Program-made: the position numbers and the translations under genes | Shown: positions 22,801 through 34,970 of the stretch, one piece after another | How positions within the stretch are numbered: position 1 is the first letter of the stretch | Layout: every line of letters starts with the position of its first letter | Notes under the pieces: model-generated | What the model was told of the DNA's origin: nothing | The model's input: the letters and a program-made list of their open reading frames with translations, nothing else | Database searches by the model: none | Assembly: GCA_035772785.1 (NCBI GenBank) | Contig: JAOCPU010000043.1 | Location: 124,001 to 188,000 of the forward strand | Direction: 5' to 3' | Origin: Phlebiopsis flavidoalba | Taxonomy: Eukaryota > Basidiomycota > Agaricomycetes > Polyporales > Phanerochaetaceae | Length of the DNA stretch: 64,000 bases

Positions 22801-25800
22801 GGTTTGTGGTTGGAGGCTCGTGCGTGGGCATAAATCGCGCCAAAAAAGGGCTAGGCCGCCGTTTGTGGCGTTGACGCGAATTTGGTTCCCAAGTATGGCA
22901 AGACCGGCTCCCGCCGCTTTCTAACGTTGCACCCGACCGCCAACATGAAGATACAACAATACGGACGACATAACGCACGGAATGACGACAGCCGCAAATG
23001 TTCCATCTCAGGCCACGTTTTTACTAATTTACCGACACCATTTGCTCGATCCGGTACTCGTGGACCTGTTGCACAGACTAGCAGACGCTTGTGGGAGGAC
23101 AATAGAAGTAAATCATCGAACCCGCACACAGCCGGTAGAGTTGTATGCGCCTACATTTATCTCAACCACGCACAAGCTTTCCGCACATCGCGATCTGAAA
23201 CGTGAATAAGAACGGTCTCATGAAAGTTCTTACATATCGCGGTAGGAGGTGCGCCCGAGATCTCCGGCCCACAATTGCGTGCGCAAAGTCTGTCGAGGCA
23301 ACGGGGTTTGCCGGATTCCTGCGAGCCCAATCACAGGCCACTCGCGCGCCACATAATGCAGCAAAGAGCGTTTCCTATCAGACTATATGGCGGTGGTCCG
23401 TAAAAGGCCCAATGCCTTTGATAATAACTGACTACGTATGGGACTTCTTTACGGATGTTACCACAATGCACTATCTCCTTGGGGGTACATCTTCGGCTAC
23501 GGTGTAGTCCTGCGGCACGCCGAAGGACACCCGGAGCCTCTCGACGCTGTAGAGACGTCAGCGAATTCGAGACTTTTCGCTCGAGCGTCGCAGTGTGAGC
23601 TGCCTGCCACCCAACCCAGCCAACCCCGAGCCTCCGTTAGCGCTTCTACCGTCTCCCCCTGCGCTCGTCGTGTGCCCTACCTCCGGCCTCAATTGTAGCT
23701 CGCGGCTTCGATAAGGGCCCCTTCCCGCAAGACCTCGCGTGTTCGTCATGAGGCGCACGCTGAGAGCGGCACGTGCACACAAGCGCTCTTCGTAGGCGTC
23801 AGACGCACAAGACCGGATACAGAACAGAAACGCGCCCCTGTTCATTCCCGAGCGTCCAGAGTTTTCTGTGAACTCGGTTAAGGCCTTCTCTCGTCTTAGA
23901 CTTAGCCACTCCGAAACGTCAATTCATCGTGAGCCGTTGGCTCTCGCTCGTGTGGTCACGCGCACGGGTGAACTCCTAGGCATCACCGGTGGCTTTGTTG
24001 CAGATTCGTCGTCTGCGCTGGCACCTATTGTGTTTCTATGTCACGGCCCTGATTCTCGGTTTTTTCTCGCGAGGGGTCGGAGCCATCAGCAGGATCGACA
24101 AAAGCCGCCCTGCGCTCCAGGCGGTCGGTAGGTGTTGTTGTATGTCCCTGGATCTGGCTTCCCAAGACACACTCGCCACAGAACGGTTACGCTCTGGCCA
24201 AATGATGTGGTGGGCTACTTTTGAATATGATCTCGGGGTGTCCGGACAACTAGGAAGCAACCATCGCCGTACAACACGAAGGCGCGTGAGCTTGGGTCCC
24301 TGTTACACGCCATGTGCCGTCAGCCGTACGATCGGCAGTCCCTGCTTCCGTAGGGCCCTGCGCAATATTCCGTTTATAGTCCAATCCAACAGCCTAACTC
24401 TGAACGCAGCCACACAGCCTTGCCTCGCGGCACCCATGGTGGATTGGCGTGTTTGTATATGAGGTATGTATATGTGGGGCGCACACTTAGAGCTCGGTCA
24501 ATCTCCAGGCAAGCACGTAAGGCCTTCCCTCTGCTACCACCCAGTGCACACAGCATTTTCGCCGGACCTCACGCCGGTTACAGCAGATGCAATTACCCTT
24601 GGGACGTCATATCTGAGGTTCTCTTGTGTCCGTGACCTCACACCGGGGGGGGGCTGGGATGCTTTTCTCCTGGCCCTCTTCAAGCAAAACACTCTGTGCC
24701 AGCCGAGCACTTCGCTTGGTCCGACACGGAAAATGCGTGGGTAATGCTCCTGCCCCCTCGATCAGCACAGGGAAAGAAAACTACCTCTGTCCTCGGCGGT
24801 GGAGAAATACGAGCGGGGGGGGTGCGGACGCTTCCCAATGAGCGGATTCAGTTGTCGTGCTGGAAGACGGGACCGGCGGAGGCTGTCGTCCAGTCCCTGC
24901 GTAGTGGTTCTCTTCTATGACATGACAACCGTTGCATTGTCGTGCTGAGCCGTATATTAACATTGATATTTGTAATAGTGCCTCAATGGAATTCATTAGG
25001 CCCGATGATTGGCGACATACTCAAACTCGCCAGCTCCCAGCCGGACGGGATGGGGATTTGTGCGTTTTCCTCGCGAAGCGGGAAACGGCAGCATACATGC
25101 TGGAAAAGCACGCGCCGCGTTTGAACGGTTTGTCGTTCTTGCCGCGATCGTGCAATCAGACAGATGCTTGCCTATGAGGCGCCAGCTGTTTCCTGGCCGT
25201 GATTCCCTGGGAGACGCCACCCTCCGAGCACGGCCGTACCCTGCTGAGGACTTGGATAGCGGTTTTTCCAATTAACGGTCATGGGCGACGCCCTTCGCGG
25301 GGCTCGTGCGCATGTAGTTTTTGCGCGTCCTCCCCAACGGAGGCGTCGGTATTGATGTTTATTATTCGCCAGGAAGAATTTCGCGTGGCAGACGGTCTCT
25401 TCGCGGGTTTCTGCATGCGATTCCTGGGCCGCCGCGACAGAGCACGGTCTTATGTTAGTGTGCGTATCTGAATCAGAGAAGCGGGGCCATCGAAGAATTT
25501 TGAAGCCTGCGCGACCCCTTCTGACGCTGTCATGGGGTTCGGTCTGCGGCCGGGGCAGCCGCGAGCACAAAACGCGCAGGCATCCAGGGACCACACAACT
25601 GCCGACCTATTCCAGCCTCTGGGATCGGAACTCTGCGCGCGGTCTGGTCCCGCTCCCGCGCTGGCTCCCATGTGGGCGGAGTAGGGCTGAGCAGCGGGAC
25701 CGTTCACGTGGCGATGGACTGTCGTACCAAGGCCCTCGGGAAGGCGCCACCCAGCGCATTGCAGCTTCCGTCTTGGAGGTTTCTCCCAGAAAGGCAGATT

Positions 25801-27450
25801 AGTTCAAGCCGATCCCCGTGTAGTATCTGTGGGTAGGCATGGCGCGGCTGGACTGCCAGTGGTTCAAACAAAGTGCCGGCGCCCGCGATCCCCCCCCAAC
25901 CCCCGTTGCCTGACATCATCCAATTACAATGCCAATTTATGCTTCGGTTCAAGGAGACTTCCATGCCCTGTCCCGAGCTCTCGCGTGGCTGGATACAAAC
26001 GAGCACCTCTAACGATCCTAGTGCCATCGGTGGAGCTGCCAGGTTTTGTTGCATAAATTGTGTGTATTAGGGGGGGACATGTTATTTGTCGAAAATCGGT
26101 TTTTGGAAAAAAACCGCGAGGGGCGGGCTGTCGCGGCTGCGGGCTTGCTTCGCTGCGAGGCTCATACAACACATCCGTAGTGGGATCGCTTCCCGTGCCT
26201 GCGTCGTGATGATGTGCTGTCTGCGTTTCCCCATAACTGCCGGTCCAATGTTAAAAGGTTACGCTTGCGGCGAGGCAACGCTCTGAACGATCAACCGCCC
26301 GCCCTCGGAGGACACCGATGGCAATTATCTGGGCTCATTGAGCCGCAATTGTTGCGCGCGCGTGTCTGCGGTGCCCAAGCGCGTCGGCACCGCGGTTGTG
26401 TGGCGTGCTTGGAGGGGCTGGCCTCGGGCAGCGCTCGGTGTCGTCTGTCAGGTTGGACCCAACGATCAACAATTTGGAGGGACGACGCGACGCGCGCACG
26501 CTCGCCGGGCGGCTACGGCGCGGAGCGTTTCGCTCCGTTCGCAGCCGCAGCCAACCAGCGTGAGTGCGCCGCTCTCCCTCTGGTCGATCGTAATGCGCTG
26601 TGCGAAATTGGGACTTCGACTCTGGTTTAGTGTCCCCGATCAGGCACGTCGTCGGCTTACCCGCACCCACCGAGAAAGGGGCCACACTTTACCCGACTCC
26701 GCCTCCTCCTCCCCGGCCTCCGAAATACTGGACAGCAAATACTAGTATTTATATTCGGTACGCGCCAAAGACACCCGTCGTGCTCGTCGACAGAAGCGTG
26801 CAATTACCAGGTCTCGATGGAAACCCCCAGCGTCCGCAGGGACATGGGCATCACTCGCTACTGGCGTGACGACCGACTCGAGTGCATTTTTTTCTTTTTT
26901 GCGCGCGACACACGGCCCTCCGGGAGGGGCGGGGGCGGTCTAGCCGTAGTGGGTTTAGTTGCGCCGACACGAAACTGCTAGCAACCAGGGATAACCACAA
27001 AAGTTTTTTGTGTATTATATTATAGACATCCTATGTGTGCCCTGCACACGTGAGGGGATTCCTACCCGCGCCGCGTCGCTGAGGAAATGATTTTTCCGAA
27101 CGGACGTCCGTTGGCCCTCGAACACCAATATGAAGATCACGCCGCGCGGTCCCAGATTGGCCCTCGCATTCGCGCTCTTCGTGTTCCGTTCAGTCTCTTC
27201 CTTTCCACTCCTGTTTGCCAATATCCCCAACGCACGTATTCGTGCAACGACCTTCACTTGCCCCTTGGGTGGACGAATATTCAGGTTTGAGCCGTTCTCG
27301 CTATCCTTCGGCAAATCAGATATTGACTGTCTTCCGGCGTTGTGTCTACAGGATTATCTTTCTTATGTCACTTTCCTCATTACACTCTCTAGTCGCTTTT
27401 CTTCCGCGTTTGCTTTCGCTTTCGCGATATATATTGCTAATTCACCAGGC
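19900..27450. other. Long interval (7.5 kb) with no recognisable gene
   Basis: I compared all frames with families I know and found no conserved domain, tRNA, rRNA, reverse transcriptase, integrase or transposase motif. Open frames are short, mostly below 100 codons, and are interrupted at random. Composition is near 50% GC without the strong AT bias of RIP. Minor exon-like fragments are LEQIFCEDIVEAQWSR (minus, near 21.4 kb) and LVDLLHRLADACGRT (plus, near 23.07 kb). It could be a gene-poor block, decayed repeat DNA, or hold rapidly evolving genes. Confidence 0.4.
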
Positions 27451-27479
27451 GACGTCCGCATGACAGCTACTCGGTATCA

Positions 27480-29460
27480 CTAAAGCCCTCCCCTCCTCGA
27501 TTCACTACTCCCGAGGCGCCTTCCCAAGCCACATTCTATTCAGCTAGCACCATTCTATCACCCGGCTTACGGACTGTCGTATTCCAGTCCCCCACTACCC
27601 CTCACACCTGGGGGAATCTGCACTCCCGATTCCGAATCAGCGCTCTCGTGGCCCTTTCCCGACACCCGAAGTACTTCAATGGAGAGCGGAGGCAAACGGG
27701 GACGAGAAGGGCAAGGGTGGTGGGGGGGACAAGGGAAAGTCCCGTCAGTCCCACTCCCTCCACCACCTCCTCCCAGAGGCGACATTGGCCGACAACGAGG
27801 GGGAGGAGCAGCTCGCTTTTTTTTTTTTTTTTAGCCAGGTCGGCGAGCAGACACGAGCCTCCACCGCCGCACCAAGAAAAAGCGGACAGAACTTTGACGA
27901 ACCCCACTCTACAGGCAGCCGTGCTCCACGCTCTTGCTAGCCCAGGTACGTGCCAAGATCCTCGTGATAACGACCGCGTTTTGGACGTGACTAACCGTTC
28001 TGGGCTCCTTGCAGTCGCGATTCCCGACCACCGCGATGCGCGAGGAGGTCGGAAGAGAGCCATTGGCCTCAGTGCGCTGCAAAGTTCAGGTGAACCCTCC
28101 GCTGTTCCGTTTCACCTCCTATCTCATGGCTTATTTGTCTTTTGCCAGATTTTGGTTCCAGCAAGGATTAGCCCTGATACGATTATATTGGTAAACTGAT
28201 GGCTTTCCTTCGTCCATCCATAGAACCAGCGCAGAAAGCACGACGACCCAAATGGCCAGAACGTGTCCCCTTCCGCTCACTCGTCCCCTCGCAATATGGT
28301 CCCTTCTTCCAAGCATCCCGTCCGGCTCTACGATCGGAGAGCCCTCTCTGGCTGCTGGACCGAGCAGCGAGGGGATCATGGGGCAAGACCCCACAGCAGG
28401 CGGCGACCTGCAAGGGCGTCATGGCGCTCCGCCCCCCCGCAGCGCGCCGTCTGGCGTGGTGCCTACAGACGCGTTTGGTTTTTCCCGAGAGACCTTGGAC
28501 TCTGAAGGCATCCCGCGTGCCCAAGGCTTTCCGCTCAGCTATCAGGCCCGGGTATCCCCGGCAGGTCCTCCAGACACGCCTCATGCGACCCCCCGACCCC
28601 TGCACCATTTTATCCCCCCGCTCCAATTCGCTCGGCACCCCTATGCACGCCACCACCACCGCCGGTGGCATGGACCTAAGGTCCGCTTTTAGGCCTGGAG
28701 TCTCTCCCATGGCCTCGCCATAGCCACCACTTCCCAGCTCCCTACCCGCCATCCCGCACCAGGCCTTTGCACCGCGGACGACTCCTCTCGCAGTCTCCAC
28801 ACACTGACGACGACCTGGCTCGCCGCCCGTGCGGAACCCTGTGGACTTTGACGTGCGCCTCCGCCCCTCAGGCTCCCCCGCGCTCGCCAGCCCGCACACA
28901 CGGCAGCCTGGACTTTGACGAGGACCCCAGCTCAGCGAGCAGACGGTTCGCCGAGATGCGCGAGCCCGCGCCCGAGCTCGCGCTGCCTGTGCGCCGCTCG
29001 CGGGGCCCTCGCGCCCCCCCGACGGCCGAGTCGCCGTTTCGCGTACAGCCCGTCGCTGCGCCTCCCGCCGCCGTTTTCACGCTGCAGCCGCGGCCGCAGT
29101 GGGACGACGCCTCGTTCTCGCCCTTCAGCCGCCCGCGCTCGCAGTCGCACAGCCCGACGGCGGCCTTCCCCCAGATGCCGTACGAGCCCCTCGTGCTCCC
29201 GCCCACGCCCCACCCCCGCGTCGTCCCACCACCGCGCGCTCGAGCCGCCCCACCCCCGCCGACCCCGCGCTCACCCTCCCCCCGCCCCGCTCGTATACGA
29301 TCCCCCCTCACGAAAGAGCAGCCGACGATCGACGTTCGCCCGTCGCGGCGCGGCGCGCCTGCACCCCCGGACAGGCTCGCCGCCTCCGCCGCCCTCCCCG
29401 GCGTGGACGACGACGACGACGAACCGTCACAACTAACGAACCCGGTGTCGCACGTTAGAG
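27480..29460 (+). CDS. Homeodomain transcription factor with proline-rich tail
   Basis: Nuclear DNA-binding regulator. The 5' part has a low-complexity segment (LPLTPGGICTPDSESALSW, 27.6 kb) and LHHLLPEATLADNEGEEQL (27.75 kb). The homeodomain starts with RRTKKKRTELLTNPTLQAAV (27.88 kb), is split by an intron (27947-28013, GT..CAG), and continues FPTTAMREEVGR, IGLSA.KVQ (28.03-28.09 kb). A second intron follows (about 28090-28149). The recognition helix is IWFQ, then, after a third intron starting with GC, NQRQKARRP (28.22-28.25 kb). The rest is Pro/Ser-rich, with QWDDASFSPFSRPRSQSHSP and a DDDDDEPSQ end (29.4 kb). Single-base changes are needed in KKKRTELL, IWF and NQRQK. Start and stop are approximate. 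The target genes are unknown. An upstream pyrimidine-rich region (27.15-27.45 kb) looks like a fungal promoter. Confidence 0.72.
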
Positions 29461-30050
29461 AGTGCACATCTACGACTACGTTGAACATGCCACCACCTAG
29501 GCTCCTCATATTGTTGTACCATCGCAGTGTACACTGTCTCCTGCCCACACCCTTCGCTGCCATAACGGCAGCCCGCCCCTGCAAACACGCGTACTTGTGT
29601 ACCATTCTCTCTCCCTCTGTCACCGCTATGCTCCTCCAACGCTCATTGTCACGTTTTCTCTCACGTTTTCTCCCCGGTATATTATTCATTCCTTATAACA
29701 CCCCTCCCGTTAGATTACCTTGTGTTCGGACTAATTCTCTTCTTCGCTGTCGCTGTTATTGTCTTTGCACTTCGTTCCCGTTTTAATGGACTCGGACCCA
29801 CTTCATATAATGTGTCAAATAGGCATTATTCGTAGCATAACTAGACTACTAGCATCTAGCCATTAGCATAGTCTCGGTGTCAATCCTTCATTACTGTCAT
29901 AATAGTAACCTTCGTTTCTTGGCCGCAGTCTCACTTCCGCCGCGGGTATACCGGAGGCAATAGAGTATGTCGCGCACTGGTGACTTTCCATACAGGTGAA
30001 ATTCAAACGGGAGCAGTAAATTAAAGTCGCCCAAGCTCATCTACCTCGCT
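29461..30050. other. Intergenic interval, probable 3' region of the homeodomain gene
   Basis: T-rich, no recognisable coding sequence. It lies between a plus-strand gene and a minus-strand gene, so both transcripts probably end here. Confidence 0.4.
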
Positions 30051-31690
30051 TCAACGCCGCGCGCAGGGCCTCACTCCCTTGTCCGCCAATTCGGCTCCCA
30101 CCCATTGTCTCATCCGTCGCCATCTGCGCGCGGCCGTCGCCATCAGCAGACGCGTCGTGCAGCACGTCCGCGCGCGAGCCCCATCACGCGCGCGCGGGCC
30201 TGCTGACGCAGCCGTGCCTCCCGCATCTCCGCATCGCGACGCGCATGCGCCACGACGGCCGCGTCTGGAGCAGCCTCGTCCCCGGCGCCCCTGCCGCTGC
30301 TCTCCCCCAGCCCGCGCTGAGAGAGCCGTCGCCATGGCGGTGCGCTTCTCCCTGATGCTGCATATGGGCGCCTGTGCGCTCCCGCCGCGAGTTTATCGAG
30401 CAGGCGGGCTCGAAAAGCAGATCCTGCAGCGCGCGCCGGGCTGCTTGCCTCCATCGATGCGCGCGGCGATTCAGCGGCGGTTGCCACGGGGCGGAGACGT
30501 CATTGGCAATAGGGCAAGGGTGTCGGGCGACGTGGGCAGTCTGCTGCAGAGGGGGACCGTATTGATCGGCACGTCGTGTGGTGTTGAAGACAAGGGTAAT
30601 TAGGGCCCTCCGAATTCCTCTGCTCTGGAAGCTCTTTGTTTTAATTTGGTTAGGCGGGCTCGTAGGCGAGTCATGGCGTCCGCCTGCGACGTCATTGATG
30701 ACCGCAGCATTCGGAACATTATTGGCGTCCGGTGTATGAGCCAACACCGCAGGCGTACCGTAGCTGTCCTGTCAAGGCTGATATCGTCCTCGTGTAGGGC
30801 TGATTTCGAGGGTCCCTCGACGGAAGAGGCCTCGACGGGAGTATCAACACGTTGTCGGGCAGCACCTCGAATAGACAGCTCCACCGGTTCGAGCTTGTGC
30901 GTTTCGGGCTGCGTACGGCGGCGAGTAACCACGCGTGTTCTGTTCCTCTGAAGATGCGCCCGTGAGATATGAGTTCAACGACTGCCACGCCCCGCGGCCG
31001 ACGCGAGGGCGGTCTTCCATACTGGGCCGGGCTTGCCCCTGTGCCGCGTTCCGCGCCGCGTCGGGTGGAGAGAACGTCGCTGGATGTCCCACCTTGGACC
31101 AACAATCTCAGCGTCCGGTGGCGATGTCTTGCCCGTGTTATTCTGTGTGCGTGCCGATTGGCCCGCGGGTGCTATATTATTGATGCGTCCAGGGTCCCCA
31201 TCCTCGATTGAACCTGGGCCACGAGGAGGAACCGCATCAGAACCGTCATCGCTCCGACTGCGCGTGTAGGTCCCTGCTTCCCTGCCTCTGTCACCCTCTA
31301 CCGCGCGACCTTTCCCCTTTGCGTCGCGCACATGACTTTCCCCATTCCCATCTCGCCTCCGCGCACTCTCCTTATCGGTATGTGGGTCCCACGTCCTGCT
31401 CGTGCGCCGTGCGCTGCCGGCTGTTCGAACCGTGTCCTGGACCGGTGCTTCTCTCGGCTCGAGAGCTCTCAGGGGACGCGATCTGGAGTGAACTCGAGCA
31501 CGAGGCGAGGCGGGCCGGGTGTGATGTCGTGGATCCATTCGGGTTGGCGTGTGCGCGAAGGTCCTGGAGGGGCGAACGGCTGGGCGGAGGAGATGGACTC
31601 TTCAGTTGCCCAGGCGGCGACTCCGCGCCTGACGGCGCGGCGGTGACAGATCTTCTGGTATGTCATACTAGCGTGGGAAATACATCATCA
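30051..31690 (-). CDS. Uncharacterised Arg/Ser/Pro-rich gene or gene pair
   Basis: Protein-like segments on the minus strand change frame several times. Near 31.6 kb is PPGPSRTRQPEWIHDITPGP. At 31.0-31.5 kb is a charged low-complexity region (KGKGRAVEGDRGREAG, SDDGSDAVPPRGP). At 30.65-30.93 kb is EASSVEGPSKSALHEDDISL and a basic helix MTRLRARLTKLKQRASRAEE. At 30.05-30.49 kb is an alanine/arginine-rich helical stretch (FRARLLDKLAAG, ARRDAEMREARLRQQARARV). The last looks like a coiled coil. I do not recognise the family, and it may be two genes. Basic, disordered composition suggests a nuclear protein, but this is only inference. Confidence 0.35.
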
Positions 31691-31714
31691 GAGGCACTCC
31701 TTATGAATTTGTAT

Positions 31715-32870
31715 TAAGAGCGTACCTGTACAAACAGAGATCGTAAGCGTTCAGGTCTCGTAGGAGAACGCAGATAACTACACAGTTCTAATACAAAATC
31801 GAGATTTTTATTGACCCGGCTATGCATGCGTACACTTACCATGAGCGAAATGCTCCGCGTTCGTCCTGAGTCCATCCGAGTCCATATCAAGAAACTCGGC
31901 CAGCAGCTTGACTGCAGGCTCAGAGCGAATGTCGAGGGGACTTCATCAAAGATATTGTAAAGGTCGTCAAGAACTATACGCCCGTTAGACTCAATTCAGT
32001 AGCCGCTAACGACTGAGCATACCTCCACATCTAATGCGTCCCATACCCGTACTCTCTTCTGATGAACACGGTTTGCGCGGCTAACGAGGTCAGGATTGCT
32101 TGACAGCTGTTGGGGAGTTGGAAGACGGCCGATAGCGGGTGTTAAGAGTTCGAAGCGACGTGCTGGACTAGCATTCAGAGACTGAGGGCTCGGTTTCTGC
32201 CTATAGAAACGCGAACATACCTTAGCGTACAAATCATGCCTGTACACCCCAGCGTCTTTTCTCGATAGCTCTCTCCAACTGATCTGCGGCTCTTCGTTCA
32301 CAGCTGCGCTCTTTCTCTCCTCTGGTTTCGGCCCCACTCAATCTCTCGATCCCGCCCTCCGCCTTTGGGTAGCTTGTGCACGCACGAGGGGTGCGTCCAG
32401 GCCGCGGCGAGGTTCTCAGAGGAGTGGAGGTAGTGCGCTTCTGATAGTCATACTTCGAGCGCACGTTTATGGATGAGGTACCTCTCCCGATTTGACAGTG
32501 CGCATAGATTGGGCATATTACGAGACTGTTTCTACGAAGGGGATCATCGTTGGAACGGGCGGCAAGTACAGAGAGCGTACTGACACGAACCCGTCCATAT
32601 CAGAATGCACGTCAAAGCAGAACTCGTGAGAGCGCATGCTAGGGCAAGACTGTAACGGTCGGACAGAGGCTGTAAGCATATCGAGCAGTTTTTCTTCGTC
32701 CGCGTCCCAACGTCGCTCGGAAAGGCTCCTCGTTATTTGGACGCTTCGAGATCTCTCTCAGGTTCGGGCGTAGAGCCTCGAGCTTTATTTCGTTTTTCCG
32801 TTTGGCTAACAGGGACTGCGGTTGGTTCGTGCCTTCGCCGGCATGGAAGCTCTCTTGCTTTACAAACAGT
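31715..32870 (-). CDS. Uncharacterised multi-exon fungal gene
   Basis: Exons with canonical splice sites can be followed on the minus strand: LAKRKNEIKLEALRPNLREI (32.8 kb); DEEKLLDMLTASVRPLQSCP and RSHEFCFDVHSDMDG (32.6 kb); SWRELSRKDAGVYRHDLYAK (32.25 kb). After an intron (GTATGT..CAG) comes SLNASPARRFELLTPAIGRL, continuing to VWDALDVE (32.03 kb). Another intron is followed by VLDDLYNIFDEVPS (31.97 kb), then, with one frame change, AVKLLAEFLDMDSDGLRTNA and EHFAH (31.85 kb), and finally YLRSPTRPERLRSLFVQ (31.73 kb). The regular exon-intron structure argues for a real gene. No catalytic motif is visible and I cannot assign a function. The true start and stop are unresolved. Confidence 0.55.
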
Positions 32871-34970
32871 CGAGTCGTTTGGGGGGAATCGAGGAGTATG
32901 CTAGCTAATTTCAGAAAGAGATATTAATGTTCATCAGTTTCCGCTTCACATGGGCGTGGATCCGGTAACTTCCTGGGTGAGACCACGAGATGAGTAAAAA
33001 TGCCTCAATGAGCAAGAGGGCGAGCAGCACTACCGGTCACGGTCATCGGTATCTGCCCGTCGGGTCGTTTGTATACCTCGGTCACCACAGGTCAGCAAAA
33101 TGCCGACGGAGCATGGCCGATTCAGATCATGCGTTTCTAGCGCCGTTCTGCCCACGACCGATTTTCGTGAGAGGATTTCAGTGCCTTCCTGTGACGTTCT
33201 ATGAGATTGTACTTTGAACTAACTTAGAAGTTTTTTTTTGCTATGATTGTGCTCTTTGTGGTTTCGTCGCCTTCCAGGAGTTATGCCTCCCTCCTACTAT
33301 AGATTTACAACGCTTAACCGACGAACGACTTCACCTGCCAAATTTGGATCGGGTGTCATTAACGCTAGTTACGAGAGCACGTTTTCACGCACACTTGTCG
33401 TTCGTAATGGTTGTGTAACTCTGTTTCTGAGCCATGACTAGCAGATTGCCGAAGCTTGTTGCATTTGACTTAGAGTACGTTTTAATGGCCTTTAGCAGCA
33501 TTCCTTGCTGTAACTAAGCGATTCACTGGACTCCCTGTCAGCTTTATACGCTTTGGGATCTTTGGATAGACACCCATGCGACGCGGTAAAAAAAAAAAAG
33601 TCGAGTCAGTCGGTACATTGCATATAAGTAGTGTCGATTCCCCCCTCCAGGACCAGTCAATCTTTGTTGTAATAGCGACCATTTCTAAAGCCTGAGCGGT
33701 TATCTTCCGATTGGCAACGCTATCAATAGCATTTATGATAATGACATGTTGAGCTCAAATCTTGCGCACCGCGTCTCAGGAAAATTTATCACTAACGTAA
33801 GATGCCAGGACACCTAAGGAAAGAGATATCTTTTCTACCAACCCACGACGGTTCCTTGAGATTCTACACCGCCTGCCTGACCGCGGCGGGGTTGTTGTTG
33901 CTCTTTGCCAGCAGGGTCGCGAACCATCCGCGCCCCTTAGACTGTGAGTCTTACACTAAAAAAAAAAAAAAAAAAAAACGGCCCTTTGATGTTCTTGCCT
34001 TTTTTTTGAGTACCCTATTAATATTGTTCAGAAGCACTGCCTAGGTCATTATCGTTATTACTCCTGGGCTCCCCAGGTTGCTAGAGATAAAAAAATCCAT
34101 AACCCTATGCCTGCACATTCGAGTTCGCTTCCCCGGACCAGCTCTTCGAGATGATTATCCAGGCAAATTATTAGAAAAATTAGTCCCTCGCGACTCATTT
34201 GGAACGTTTTCCATGTTTAGAGCCTCCAGGGATACCGGCATTTCCAGAAATTGCACCATGAAAGACAGCATACCATACTCCGAAATTGGTAGGAGTCTAC
34301 ATGTGATGTCACATTTGACTGACAATAAGGGGTATAGCTATTCTTGCTGACGAACGCAGCGATAACGAAGTAAATCCCTCGTCAATATCTCGAACAAATA
34401 TACCAACATCTGACGATTTGCTGACAAGATTTTATCAGGTGTCACGTTCTGTCGGGTCCCAAAAGGTATGGATGATCGTACCTTTGAGAAAGGTTTGAAG
34501 GATGGCGGAGACGCCATGTGGTGGAAAAAGCACACGTCTCTACCAGGAGACATGATATTCTTTCCCTTTGCCTTACCCTCGACTAGATACATAGTGCGTG
34601 TTACCAAGTAACGCTTCGAACTGAATCCTACCGCAAGCGTTATCGGTCGCGTGCATTGTATACAGTCTGACTAACATCGCTTCTATATTGCCTTATACAA
34701 GTCCAAATTACCGTACGCATAGGTCAAGGGCTTATAAAGCCTCTATGCTGACTGGTGCGCCTTGCTCGTCTACTTCAGTCGCACGTAAGTACTCGCGGTG
34801 GCGCTTAGTTGATTCGCTTGGCGCTGCACCGCGGCGGTGCGGCGTTCGAGTCAGCCGAAAGCGCTGTGAGTCATGACGTCAGGGACAAATCTTCTCTTCG
34901 TGCGGAATATAAACCCTGACTGAACGCCATCCACGGTCGTCTCATCTTGTCTATATTTCATCGTCCCGTA
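32871..34970. other. Interval without a recognised gene
   Basis: Near-50% GC with only short open frames and several A/T homopolymers (for example an A run at about 33959-33978). No domain, repeat family or RNA gene recognised. The last few hundred bases probably carry the promoter of the acetyltransferase gene at 34971. Confidence 0.35.

Noticed and set aside
27130..27483. Small secreted protein starting MKITPRGPRLALAFALFVF
   Set aside because: The frame lies in a pyrimidine-rich stretch just upstream of the homeodomain gene; its hydrophobicity follows from C/T-rich codons and it lacks Cys spacing typical of small secreted proteins.
28183..28899. Long minus-strand frame opposite the homeodomain gene
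   Set aside because: It is antisense to the homeodomain and its proline-rich tail; the plus strand carries the recognisable domain.
34795..34865. Possible tRNA because of GGCGTTCGAGTC
   Set aside because: The T-loop-like motif has only a four-base stem, and no matching D-arm, anticodon arm or acceptor stem could be drawn.
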